From assembly GCA_002751075.1 (NCBI GenBank), contig NAOQ01000541.1, positions 14,759-49,914 on the forward strand: a stretch of 35,156 nt of DNA. Reading direction: 5' to 3'. Under the pieces are notes generated by a model, which saw nothing but the letters and a program-made list of their open reading frames with translations, had not been told where the DNA came from and made no database searches. Both the position numbers and the translations under genes were made by a program. Below, piece by piece: positions 20,506-32,450 of the stretch. This DNA is from Ichthyophonus hoferi (taxonomy: Eukaryota > Opisthokonta > Ichthyosporea > Ichthyophonida > Ichthyophonidae). Each line of letters begins with the position of its first letter. Within the stretch, counting starts at the first letter, position 1.

Positions 20506-22061
20506 ATTGTTGTAGACCCTATAGAATATAAATGGTGGGTTTAGATACTATGGATGCCACCTTACAGGAGAAGAGTAGGGCTGTTTGTGTGATAATATCT
20601 TGGGGTCTGAAATGTTGCAGAGGAACATGAACACATAAAAGTATATTGTATTAGAGGTAGGCGATTAAAAGATTGTGGATGGGTTAATATATATTAAGAC
20701 ACCTTAACTTGTATATAGCTTTCTTTACATTTATTAATCCATATAGACAGACACGCCAAACTGCCTAATAATAAATGAATTAGAAAAGTTAAGCCTTAGA
20801 AGAGGGTATGTTCATGGCATCTCATACCCCCTTCAATAGAGAGAGAGCTTTAAAAGAGAAAATATATAAGGGATATCATACCTATACAAACAACTCTATT
20901 ACTTTAATTATTTCCCTGTAAGACAATACTGTGGTATTAATAAGCAGTGAAGTATATAGGAATGTGTATTAAAGGGTTTTTTCATGTAGACAATCACTCT
21001 ACATTTTACCTTGGAAAATATATCAACGCCAATCACAGTTTGCCTTCTAGTTAAATCACATTTATAATCACATTCATACTCCTTTCATTAGTACCTTAAC
21101 AAAACATGCAAATCCTATTTCTCCAAACAAACTACAGGAAAAGCCTTGTAAGACCTTAACACATAAGTATATACCTTTATACAAGGCCACCGCATGTATG
21201 TATGTATCTAGGTATATATGTAAGTGCGTATGTAAGTGCGTTATGTGCATGAAAATGTATTTATGTATATTATGTATGAGATAACTGCATAGTGGGATGT
21301 ACAGAAGTACACAGTTTAAACTACTAATTACCCTGTGCCTGATCTACAAATTTTATAAATTTAGAACAAACCAATAATATGGCTGAAATAACTATAATAA
21401 AAATAAAAACTGCCACTAAGATGGCTGTAATTAAAGGAGGGTAAGATTAAAATTTATTACTTAATATAATATACTTTTTAATATTTATTTTTAACCTGTT
21501 CTGGAATAAGAAAGTAATTTCCAAATTGTTTTTTTTTAATTTTTAATTTAATTTTTATACGAAATAATACTATAAGTATTAGATTTTTATAATGGAATCC
21601 CTATACACTATACCATAAATTAAGATAATTAGTCACTTGCTCAAATCACTGGCCTTTATAGTAGTTAGGGCTGGACATGTATTGTCATAAACACATTGTA
21701 GAATTGTAATTATGGGAAAAACATTGCTATCAACGGTAGGTCTATCTCACTATTATTATTTTATTATTATATTTTAACTTTAATGTATTTTCCTTAATAT
21801 TATTTAATTAATATTTAATTATTAGTGTATTTGAAATAGATTTTTTTAAATAGACTTTTATATCTATCCAACATTATTCACACTATTTCAAAATGGCGAT
21901 ACGAGCCACTGAAAGGTGAAATTGGAAATTATAGGGAATTCCCAACAACATCTCTATTATATACTCCTTAATTATAATAATAATATTCATATACCATTAT
22001 AACAGTATACCACATTAATAGTATTTAATAGTATACTGTATTAGTAATAATAACATTACCA
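20506..22061. other. Divergent intergenic region between GTF2A1 and LRRC47
   Basis: The start codons of the two genes face away from each other, 1556 bases apart. No gene is seen between them. Each presumably has its own promoter here. YY1-like words occur nearer LRRC47 (entered separately). Confidence 0.6.
21889..21900 (+). promoter_or_regulatory. YY1-like motif (AAAATGGCGAT) upstream of LRRC47
   Basis: AAAATGGCGAT about 165 bases before the LRRC47 ATG resembles the animal YY1 core AANATGGCG. Related weaker words, AATATGGCTG (21377) and AAGATGGCTG (21418), lie further upstream. YY1 sites near starts of housekeeping genes are well known in animals; use here is inferred. Confidence 0.3.
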
Positions 22062-22951
22062 ATGTGGCCAGAAATAGAACTAGTGAAAAGTAACCACCGC
22101 TTTGAGTTAAGGTTATCGGGGCCAGAAGTATGTAAAAGAGTTCAAGAGGTGAGTGACCCCAGGCATTCCTTTCTCTTTCCTTCCTTCTCCCTCTCCCTCT
22201 CTCTCCCTCTCCCTCTCCCTCCCTCTCCCTCTCCCTCTCCCTTCCTCTCCCTCTCTCTTCCACTCCCTCATTCTCTCGCTTCTTCTTCTCGGCCCCGTCT
22301 GCCTTGAACTACTTTAAAAAAAAAACATATATATTAGTTACACTATGTTTCATAAAGAATCTCTTTGTTGTTTATTCCTTAGCCTCAAGGGTTTTGTTAA
22401 TTATTTTGAACTTTTTCTTTCTCAACTGGCCTTTCTTTAACCAAAAAAACCATATATGTAAAGTAAGATGAGAAACATGTTGCAAATTGAAATTTAATAC
22501 TTCTTCCTAACTACTAGCAGATACTCGTACGGTTATATTAATTTCTAACTTATCGACCCCTTTTCTTATTACCCTAATCACATCATAATAACCAATAGGC
22601 AGGACTTGATGAGAATGTTTTCTTACTCGATTGGCTCAATACATTAGAGCTAAGTGGAATAGGAATAACCACCCTCTCTAGTAAGGTAAGCCAATGTCAT
22701 CCCAGGCGGTTAATGTTTTTTTGGATCGTATATTATTTCTATATATCTGTTATTATATTTGTTTATTTCAAATCTATCAGCTGTAAGGCAATCATATTAC
22801 TATACTAAGAACGCAGGCATTTTAACATCTTACGGATTCGATTAGTTGCTAAGAATAATATCAACGCTGAAGACTCATATGGTGTTTGCACATAGTATAT
22901 TTGTTAAAATAAATTGTATTTTAATTTATTATTGGCTGTAACTACTTGACG

Positions 22952-22982
<31 letters not shown>

Positions 22983-25900
22983 GCTATATCTATTGATCTT
23001 ATATTGAAGTTGAGGAGTTTTAGAGATTATTTTAATAATAATCAGTTTAACGTCATATAAAAATAGAAATGACATATAAGATAACTATAGCAAAGTACAT
23101 ATATGGTGTTTTATCAGGCTCCCTAGATTACGACCGGCATACCCCCTGGACTCTATATATATATATATAGTTAGGCGGGAGGGACTCTAATTATCTCTAA
23201 TCACCTTATTAATTTTAGGTGAATTTATTGGCGAACCTTCTTGTCTGTGACCTCTCTGACAATCTATTGGTTACCCTCCCCGAGGAATTGGGTCAATTGC
23301 CTCAATTAAGGTGTGATTGTAATGCAATAGGATTAGTACATATATATGGTATTGTTATTGGTTGGCTTTCTTGTTATTGCTTATCTTATTGGCCTTCTAT
23401 ATTTCCCGACAGCTTATTGTTTTAATCAACTTATTTTAATATATTTATTTTGGTTGGTTGAAAGCAGTTAAGTATTTTAATCGTGAAACACTAACCGACC
23501 AGACCATTCCTATATAAATTTTAAAGGGCATATAATGATTAGACAGGAGTGATTGGTTAAGCAAAACCATCTACTTGCCGTGAGCCACTGATTTTCTTGT
23601 TCGTTTTTAAATCTTGCAAGGGATTAGTGTAATTGTTTTCAATTTCTATTGTACACTATATGACTCTCTGTGTAATTGTTTTCAATTTCTATTGTACACT
23701 ATATGACTCTCTGTGGAGATCATGCCTTTATTACTTCCCTATTATATTTTATCTAATACCTAACAGTAGCATTTTTCTTCTTCATATCTCATTCTCCTCC
23801 CAACTCTCCTCCTTCTCTCCTCCTCTACCATCTTTATATACCTACGTATACCTACATATATACTTACATATATACTTACATATATACCTATACATATACC
23901 TATACATATACTTACATATACCCATACATATACTTACATATACCTACATATATACATACACATACATACATAAACCCCTACATCTACATGTACCTCAACA
24001 GAACCCTATCCCTTAAAAATAATCAACTGGCTAGCATACCTTTTAATTTATCTCAGGCCCAATCACTACACACCCTTAATCTCTCGTTAAATAACCTGTC
24101 GGATCTTCCCGACGAACTGGGGAGCCTTTCCAATCTAACCATATTAGGTAAGTGTATTACATGTAGGTCATTGCACTATCATACTATACATATAGAATAT
24201 ATATATATACTTATACATACACATACAAATACTATATAAAAACATAACTATACACATATATATAACAATAATTATAATATAGTAATAAATAATTAAAATT
24301 GAAATCAAGGTTTATAAAACAATTTATCACATTCTTCCCTTCACACATTCATCTATTTATCTATTCATCTAATATGCTCCAATCAAATATCATTGGCCAA
24401 CTTAAAGCCAAATAAAACCAACTTTTATCCCAGCCTCGAGTAATAGCATGTATTTGTATGTATTTTTAGGATTATGTTGTAAGATTTCCATACTACTATA
24501 TTAGCTTCTATATTCTGCGGACAATGTCTTCAATTTGGCACATATTTCCTGCATATCCTTATTGCGCTCTATAGTACAATAACCCCAAACTGGGCCGTGT
24601 TGTGTAATACAAAAGGTAGTAGAGCTATCTATATCTAGCATTGGATGGTCTACATCATGCAATATACAATAAAATAAGGCATAATACACTACAATACAAT
24701 ACACCATATAGCACAATAACTTAACAGCCAAACAGTTCAAGAAAATTTCTATCAGGGTTATAATTAAATAATACTAACTAACCATACACCAACCTGCATT
24801 AAACTTCACCTCCTACCTTATCTCTCTCGCTCTCCCTCTCTTTACCTCTATCTCTCTAGATATTAGCAACAACTGTTTTGAGTCTCTTCCTTCCTGTATA
24901 TATTCTCTCCGCCACCTCTCTGATCTTCATGCTCAACACAATAAGATCACTGCTATAGAGCCTGAGATTGGTGAGGTAAGTGATCTTTAAAGCGAATGTA
25001 TATAGTGTATAATATAGAGTATATAGTATAGTATAGTAATAGCATGGTAGATAGATAGTGGTATATACTACTACAAGGTATTGCAATTGCGGCTTCATAT
25101 ATATGCACATATACACAGTACTAAATACACATACATACTTACCCACTACTGGTCCATCCCTCTCCATCTCTCTCTCCTTCCCCAGTTGGATCAATTGAAG
25201 TGTATTGACCTTAGTGATAATCAACTGCAAACATTACCTGCTGCCCTAGCTTCCTGTCTGAAACTAAAGGTAAGCGGATTCCTTTCTGCAATATGCCTAA
25301 CATTTGAGATATACACACAGACAATGCCCTCTTATAGCTGTTTAGATTCTAAAAAATAGTCTATTGATTATCATAGTAATTTAGATTATGACACACAATC
25401 AGGATAGGCTGGCAGATATATATATATATATATATTACTTTATATCACATAAATGAAAATATACTGCGATAGGAAATAGTATAATCACTATTTAGTAGAA
25501 TATACAATAGGTTATTTATAGCTATAACTTGGTAGCCAATAAAAATAGAGTAGTGGGGCGATATACAGGCATGTATACCAATGGGAACTATGACTGGTAT
25601 ATATTTATGTATGCATATGCATATGTATATATGTGAATACGTTTATGTTTTATCTACAACACCTTTCTTTCCTGGATTAAGTCGTTTTTTATGCACCTGT
25701 TTTCATTAGTTTATTAGGATTTAAATAACTTATACTATACTTGCCAATGGCCTTGGATACATAATTTTAGCAATAAAAATAGTCTCGGATAGATTAATGT
25801 ATATAAATATCAAAAGAGAACCAATCTTCGTACGTGGTTTCCTTTAGATTACCTCTACTAGCCAATGCAATTATGCGAGAACTTACTGGTAGTCATAGTA

Positions 25901-28900
25901 AAGGTGACGTATTTTAGATTTTAATGAAACAATAATATTTGTTTATTAAGGGTATTGAATTGTGTTAGTGGGTTATATGGCTACATAATATATACGGGCA
26001 CGTCTCTAATAAAATTATTTTCCAGAATCAACCAGTGAAATCCACTTAATAATTCTATATACACCCTCGTGATTGGCTGAGAGCCATGTTAATGTGACTG
26101 TGCTTCTTTTAAATTTCCATGATTTAGCACCTATAGAAATCTTTGGAAGGTAGAAATTATAAAGCCATTGGTTAAATAACCTGATGTTATACGTCACTGA
26201 CCAGGTAGGGTTACTACCTATATGCACCAATAGGATGTCAACTTCAAGGAAAACCCTTTTAAACAGGATAGACGATTGGGTAAACTAGTGCAAGCTGGAA
26301 AGGTTAAGCCTATCCTGGAGTATGTACGTACCACTGGGACCAAAGCAGGATCAGGTAGAGGCATAGGGCGGTGAATGTAATTATATATTATGTATATTAC
26401 CCAGTGATAATTACCTGTTATATTTATTACCCAATGATAGTCATCCATTATATTTATCACCTCACATCTTTCTATTGGCTCATGACCTGTTATTGGCCTT
26501 TTCTTTCGTACTCTTTTGTTAATTAGATTTGATATATTCCCTATGCTGGTTTAAACTAATCTATAACATCACATTTTCATTGGATATTGTGATTAACTCT
26601 TAATTAATGTAGGCCTCTTATTAACTATTTTATATTTATTTATTACCAATTACGTAAGCCCAGGGCAACTAGGCAGGAAACCAATGCTCATTTAGTTGTG
26701 AAAATATTCCTTTAATTTAAGTTCTTTTATGTAATACATGGGATTAAGTAGAGTTCTTGGTCAATAATAGAAGGTCTTTTTTCTAAATTAATGATATTTC
26801 TGCATTTTTTCTTCTCTCCCTGGTTCCTATTCGCTATTATTGGGTAGTATGCTCTTTGATTGGTGGACCTGGCATTATTATTGATCAATGAGCTATAGAA
26901 TGACGTTGATTGGTTTCCACAGGGAAGAAAGGCATTTCCAAGGCCGCCGCCAAGACCACAGCCACTAAAGGGGCGCCTTTACGTAAGATTATCATACTCC
27001 TTTTACCCCCTTTCAATCATCTTATCCTCCAATCGACTCTCTTATTGGTTTTTCCTTTAAAAGCACTTTTATGGAGATTTCAATGCATATACTCATGTGT
27101 ATTTTTTGCTATATCTCTATATCTCAATATGATTGAACTGGTTCTGTTAGTGTATTATATTAACAGTTCCCAGTATATATAACCTTTTTTTTAGAAATAT
27201 GGAAAAGATTTTTATTGGTCATTGAGTTTATGGCGTACCCTTGGCAATTATTTAAATCTGTCCAAGTAATTGATTGTATATATATAGACAGTTTTTTATG
27301 TTCTTGGACTGAAATGTTTTATAATTGGCAGCGGACAATGACGGATGCGTGAAGATTCGTATTTTAAAAACGAAAGACTCTCCCCTGTTAGTCCATGCCA
27401 ACATTTCGGTGTGGTTATCCTCTCTTATTGCCTATACATACCCTCTTTAACGTTTTTGATTGGCGTCTACTTTTATAGCTCTTTGTTTCCTTTTTTTTAT
27501 TTGTTTAATGTTTAAAAAGCTACTTATCTTGTTTTTATTTTTCCTTTAAATTGTTAATATTAACCAATAATTGTATTATGATATTCCTCTAGTATCTATC
27601 TTTAAACTATTGGACCAATACCAAGATACTTATATAAATATTTTATATAATCCAATGATATATATATAATATTGTTTACGTATACCAAATATGGTTGCCA
27701 GATAAGGTAATAGAGAGTGTGTGTATACGTAATATATACTAATTGATTTAATACTATTAATCAAGCAATGAGGTTGTCGTCACTAAACTCTAAATATGGT
27801 GTACAGCACGTGAAAGGTCTCCGACAGTACATTACCAGTTGCGTCATCAAGGCTGTTTCATTGGCAGGTTAGCCGTTAAACCTTTAATCACCCTATACCT
27901 TAGTGCTATTTATGTTAAGCTAGGACGTCCTTTTTCCTTTATTTTTAATTGCACGCTGTTATTGGTCTCTTTATTCTCTCTGGATTTAATTTGGTGTTTT
28001 ATATTATATCCGTTAACATGACAAGTTCTCAAAGATACAATACGCATTTCTTATTCAATGTTCTATTTATATTTACTGTTCTAAGACTAATGCAATAGTT
28101 TTCCTTTCTTGCTTAGCCGATTGGGTTATTTTAATTTTTATAAACAATTCTGTAGAGCAATTGTTAATTAATTTTTTATGTTTTCCAATAGGGTTTAAAA
28201 TACAGCTTTAAATTTTTTAAAATTAGGGTCTAAGTACATTATAAAATCTGATTTAAAATATGTTTTAGAACGTGGTTTTAAACCATTCATTGAACAAGAT
28301 CTTTCTGTTATGCCCACTATATATACCTTATGACCCTGAGGTATCTATTGTTTTGTTATTTCTCTACCTTCTTCTCACCTTGGTATATATAGATAGGTCT
28401 GCATCTACCATCCTTTATTGTTTCTTCATATCTGTCATTCCACTTATTATTATTATTATGATTACTATTTTTATTCTTCTTCTTTTCTTAATCATATTCT
28501 TATTTTTACTAGTATTATAATAATAATATTTATCTTTATTTTTCTTTCTGTTTTAGTAATAAATTATCTTTTTCCCCACAGAGCCCCTATTTGATGAGTT
28601 TATTAAACTACAAACAAGACTGCACCAAGGTATATAGCATATCTATGCTTTACTCTCTATCTATCTATCTATCTATTTCGCTCGCTCTCTCTCTCTGTTT
28701 ATCTCTATCTATTGGATAATTAAGATAGTATGATGGTACGGTAGTATGGTAGTATAGTTGCATGCATATACTTATGTAAGCACATATATATATTATTATA
28801 TTCCATTCATGTACATTGACTTATCGGTCACTATGTTCTCTCCTATCTAGGTATTTGTAATAAGCGAACAACTGCGACCATTGGCACTCATGACAACAGT

Positions 28901-30980
28901 CTCTGTGAATGGCCACTTGTTTACGATGCCCTCCCATCGGACCAATGCCATATTACCCCGCTAAGGTACTATATTATCATTATAAATGATATTACTACAA
29001 GAGATTTTATTGCTATTGTATATTATATTACTATTATATATTATACTACCATTATATATTATACTACTATTATATACTATACTACTATTATATACTATAT
29101 TACTGCTATATAGATTTCTGTCTATAAATAGATTATCCATTGATCTACTTTATACTATATGCTCTATTAAATGTTTTTAGCACAACCAGTTATTTGGATC
29201 TGTTGCAAATTGTCATGGCTTGATCTTATTGGGCATCTATATATATGTGTGGTAACTAATCTAACACAGTGAATATAATGTTAAGTAATATTTATAACAT
29301 TAGGTAAATCCTATCAATTTCTGCCTATCTTAATTCCACTTTAGGATTGGTCGTCATACATGATCAAGTCATATGTGATTAGGGCACTATTACATAATCC
29401 TACCTTAATGTGGTTGCATAGCAACGATATATTACATATATTATTATATTATTATGTACTCCTTCTATTTTTCTATTACTGTTACCATATACCTTTTTAT
29501 TGGCTCTTTAAACTTTTAACTAATTACCCATCTAGGGAGGATAAGGAGTTGTCTTTTAAACAGCTTTTAAAACGGTACGCCAATGAGGGTGCTATCTTAA
29601 ATCAATACTCTAAACTGGTTGGTGATCGTGATGCTTTCCCTTGTCTCTTTGACGGGTCAGGTATGCTTTAATATGTTTTATGTGTTTAAACACCGCATTA
29701 TCCAATTACAACAATAAATAAAAGATGCTATATGGGCTAAAAATAGACTATTATAAATAGAATGAGAGCATCCTATTGGTTCTAGCAGTTACTGACTAAT
29801 ATATCATTGCATTTATATATAAGCTATAATATCTATCCTTGCTGCATTAATGAATATATTAATTAAAGTACTTTTATATTATAAAGTAACTTACGATACT
29901 TATTGCCATTGGGTTGGTCTGATTAATACAGATAATAAAGGATTACTACTGACTAAAAATTCTTTCTTATAAAATAATTTATATCACGTCATGGGCCTAC
30001 CAACTAGCCAATAAGGACACCCCTTCATAATTAACATTATCCTTTTATAGGGCGTTGTATGTCCTTCCCACCCTTTACCAATGCTGAGTTCTGTAAGATT
30101 TCTCCCAGCACCCAGGATATATTTATAGGTATGTATTGTGGTATATATGTATGTATATCGAGCACCCACTTTGTTTTGGAGTTTTTCTTAACAGGTTCTT
30201 TAATTGACCCTGATTGGGCCTTACTTCGGGTGGTTGTGGTGCAATGATTAGTTACACTAGCTTTTAAATTGCCAATATGTTTATTTAGGCGTACTTATTA
30301 GTCAATTCATCTTTTGGTTGCACTCACATGTGGATAGATATAGGTTTGTATATAGCCATGGGTGCATATTAAATGTATGTATATGCATAGATATAATAGC
30401 ACTTACTTGCCTTAGTATGTATTATGTACTATTTACACTATGCACTACATATTATATATAGCCAGGGAGAATCATGAAGCATGGTTTTTCACAAATCTCT
30501 AAGTGTATAATCTACCGTAACACTTTTTTATGAACTATATACAGCACTTATTTTTCTTTATCGCTATTCTATTATTTTCCAAATTAGTGCGTTGTTAAAC
30601 ACGTTTGTAATTAACCGAAATCCTATTATATATCTTACCCTTCTATAATAGATTGTATATATACGTACACATACATATACACATATATACTATCATATAT
30701 CATACTATCATGCATACATATGCCTATATACTAATACGTCCCTGTCGCTATAGAGGTTACCTCCTCCACGGATTTAGACACCTGTAGGTCGGTCATGGAC
30801 TCTCTTCTATTGGGTATGGTTCAATTGGGTATTCGCTCTCAAACCACGCCAGGCCAAGAGGAACTATTGGTGGAACCAGTTAGGGTAATAGATGAGGATG
30901 CGAATATTCGCTGTGCCTATCCTGGAAGGACTGATTTAAATACCCAATCACACCCCGATGTTAAAATTATTCGAGAATAA
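22062..30980 (+). CDS. LRRC47: Leucine-rich repeat-containing protein 47 (LRR + PheRS-beta-like B3/B4 domain)
   Basis: Fifteen exons, all phases consistent: 22062-22148, 22599-22685, 23219-23310, 24002-24147, 24860-24975, 25186-25269, 26234-26354, 26923-26982, 27332-27386, 27773-27867, 28582-28629, 28851-28965, 29536-29660, 30051-30128 and 30754-30980. They sum to 1536 nt, or 511 aa (human about 583). N terminus MWPEIELVKSNHRFELRLSG parallels human WPELELAERERRRELLLTG. Exons 2-6 carry LRRs (CDLSDNLLVTLPEELGQLP; LNLSLNNLSDLPDELGSL; IDLSDNQLQTLPAAL). Exon 7 has the linker (RLGKLVQAGKVKPILEYV); exon 8 is short and Lys/Ala/Thr-rich. Exons 11-12 hold the B3/B4-like module (FIKLQTRLH, then KRTTATIGTHD). 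Exons 13-15 match the human FPPxTN and EVTSxTxLxxC...VMD segments and end in HPDVKIIRE. B3/B4 is a tRNA-synthetase editing-type fold; the cellular role of LRRC47 is poorly defined. GT donors include GTTAGT and GTGTGA forms. Confidence 0.96.
22174..22268. repeat. (CCCTCT)n pyrimidine tract in LRRC47 intron 1
   Basis: About 95 bases of CTCTCCCTCTCCC-type repeat, just 25 bases after the exon 1 donor. It gives artefact ORFs (poly-ER on the reverse strand). Confidence 0.92.
22951..22980. repeat. (GTAT)n microsatellite in LRRC47 intron 2
   Basis: Seven and a half GTAT units. Confidence 0.9.
23627..23712. repeat. Perfect 43-bp tandem duplication in LRRC47 intron 3
   Basis: GTGTAATTGTTTTCAATTTC...GACTCTCT occurs twice, head to tail and without mismatch (23627-23669 and 23670-23712), so the duplication is recent or an assembly duplicate. 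Confidence 0.95.
23838..23975. repeat. Degenerate (TACATA)n tract before LRRC47 exon 4
   Basis: Low-complexity TACATATAC units ending about 25 bases before the exon 4 acceptor. The open frame reading YLHIYLHIYL is an artefact. Confidence 0.85.
28976..29110. repeat. Degenerate TATTATACTACTAT minisatellite in LRRC47 intron 12
   Basis: About six imperfect units of roughly 20 bases, starting right after the exon 12 donor. It produces an artefact ORF (LLYIILLLY). Confidence 0.8.
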
Positions 30981-31354
30981 ACTCAAAGGCAATAGGCTGG
31001 TGGGCTAATCTGTACTAGTTGTAATATATATTTATATATACTATTGCTTTATTTACTGTTCTTATCTATCATTCATGGTTTTCTATAAAATTTATAGGTA
31101 AGTGTCCTGGCTATATGTGGGATTTGAATCTATAATCCCAATTCATTTAACAGTATTAACTGTGAGATGTAAGGATAATTCAACATATGGTGTTATATTT
31201 TTTCCTGGCGTAGGTAGACGCTTATTAGAGATTGAAAGGCATGTGTTGATTGGCAGTCATTGTTCAATAGCTTTGTTAAACAACACCACCTCTCTAATTC
31301 GAGGGAGTAATAATCCTAACTACTTCTCAACAAGCTGTCTAGAATTAGAAAAGA

Positions 31355-31360
31355 AATAAA
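31355..31360 (+). terminator. Candidate polyadenylation signal AATAAA for LRRC47
   Basis: First good AATAAA after the LRRC47 stop, 375 bases downstream. The intervening open frame (from 31102) starts with GTG, lacks a supported ATG and is best read as 3' UTR. Confidence 0.4.
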
Positions 31361-31474
31361 ACCCCCTGCCTGATGCCCCGCATCAGTAGGTTTATTTATA
31401 CTTTATTTACATACATAGAGCAAACATGTAAGCCACTAAAGTTAGATTGAAGGCACATAATGAGATCAGTACAG

Positions 31475-32056
31475 TCAAGATCCTATAGGAAGCCTAGTGA
31501 TTAAGCGGTCTTCCCTGTAGGATAAGCCCAATACATGACACTGATCCCTCTGGTCACTGCTATCTTCTTGCTCCCCACCACTAGCATCTGCACTAGTGGT
31601 AAATGTTATTAACCGCATAGAATTCTCTTGAGGTCTGCTTGTCACTTGACACGAGCGTTCCTGTGACCTATATTCGTTTAGAAGGAGAGAATGCCGAGTA
31701 AAGGGTCGTTCTAACATGTCCCTTTGCAGACCATACACATAGTACAGATATGCTAAGTAAGATATTTTTCTTACTAAACAAGTAAGCAGGATTTGTCTTA
31801 GACAGGATGCCTAAGTAATGTTCCTTTGGAGCCCTAAAAAACAATCTGGGGAGAACTGAAGACAGAGTGTCTTCTTTTTCTAAATTACTAAAAATTCCAA
31901 CTTATATCATAATCTTGGTGAAAAGAGGATTGTTCCTCCGAGCTTGTCGATTCAGGAGTATCATTTGAAATGAATGTATGCCTGTGACCTTCATTGATTT
32001 TTTTGATGAGAACTGAATAAGCTGCAACAAAACAAACATTGAACGCTTTGGTTTTA
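31475..32056 (-). other. Unresolved minus-strand coding-like tract
   Basis: Three stretches read like protein. 32053-31905 contains YSVLIKKINEGHRHTFISND, then TPESTSSEEQSS, after a possible TTGTTGCAG acceptor. 31895-31690 contains NLEKEDTLSSVLPRLFFRAP, then KEHYLGILSKTNPAYLF. 31815-31475 contains MLERPFTRHSLLLNEYRSQ, then SADASGGEQEDSSDQRDQC, and ends in a stop at 31475. The frames overlap and do not connect cleanly with canonical splice sites. It could be the 3' end of a spliced gene transcribed toward LRRC47, or a decayed element attached to the copia fossil further right. I do not recognise the product. Confidence 0.35.
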
Positions 32057-32059
32057 ACA

Positions 32060-32450
32060 TTTTTATTCTAATTGCTCGTGACACTCTGAAATCATAATCG
32101 TTTTTTGGATCACTTCTGATTGTGATTTTCGAACAGAAATTCTAGTCATAATAACGTATAATGCAATTAACTAATATCGGGCCGATAATTTCATGATCTA
32201 CTTGTTTTCAGAATTTCGGCCAAACTACATACTCATTCAGCATAAATGGTTTTGTAAAATAAAGGAATAAGTAGTAATAAACGCATTAAACGCTTTGGTT
32301 ACAACAATAAGTAATCATTGTAACGTATTACATATTACACATATTCCAACGGAGAAGTCATGTGGCCTTAACTGCAATCCGACTCACCCACTGTGTCAGC
32401 TAGCAGTTAGTGTCCTTAGGGTCTACATTAGACATGGGGTTGGAGGTGGG
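32060..32450. other. Stretch with no gene seen
   Basis: AT-rich left half, more balanced composition from 32340. No exon, repeat or regulatory element that I can support. Confidence 0.35.

Noticed and set aside
22015-22307. Arg/Glu-rich and Ser/Leu/Pro-rich frames
   Set aside because: Readings of the CCCTCT tract. Only the first 87 bases from 22062 are real coding sequence (LRRC47 exon 1).
28986-29180. Leu/Ile/Tyr-rich 64-codon frame
   Set aside because: Comes from the TATTATACTACTAT minisatellite in an LRRC47 intron, not a membrane protein.
31117-31135. GGGATTTGAATC, resembling an inverted tRNA B box
   Set aside because: No A box at the right distance and no cloverleaf could be drawn, so no tRNA or SINE call.
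31102-31359. 85-codon plus-strand frame after LRRC47
   Set aside because: Starts with GTG, has no ATG or splice support, and ends exactly at an AATAAA. Best explained as LRRC47 3' UTR.
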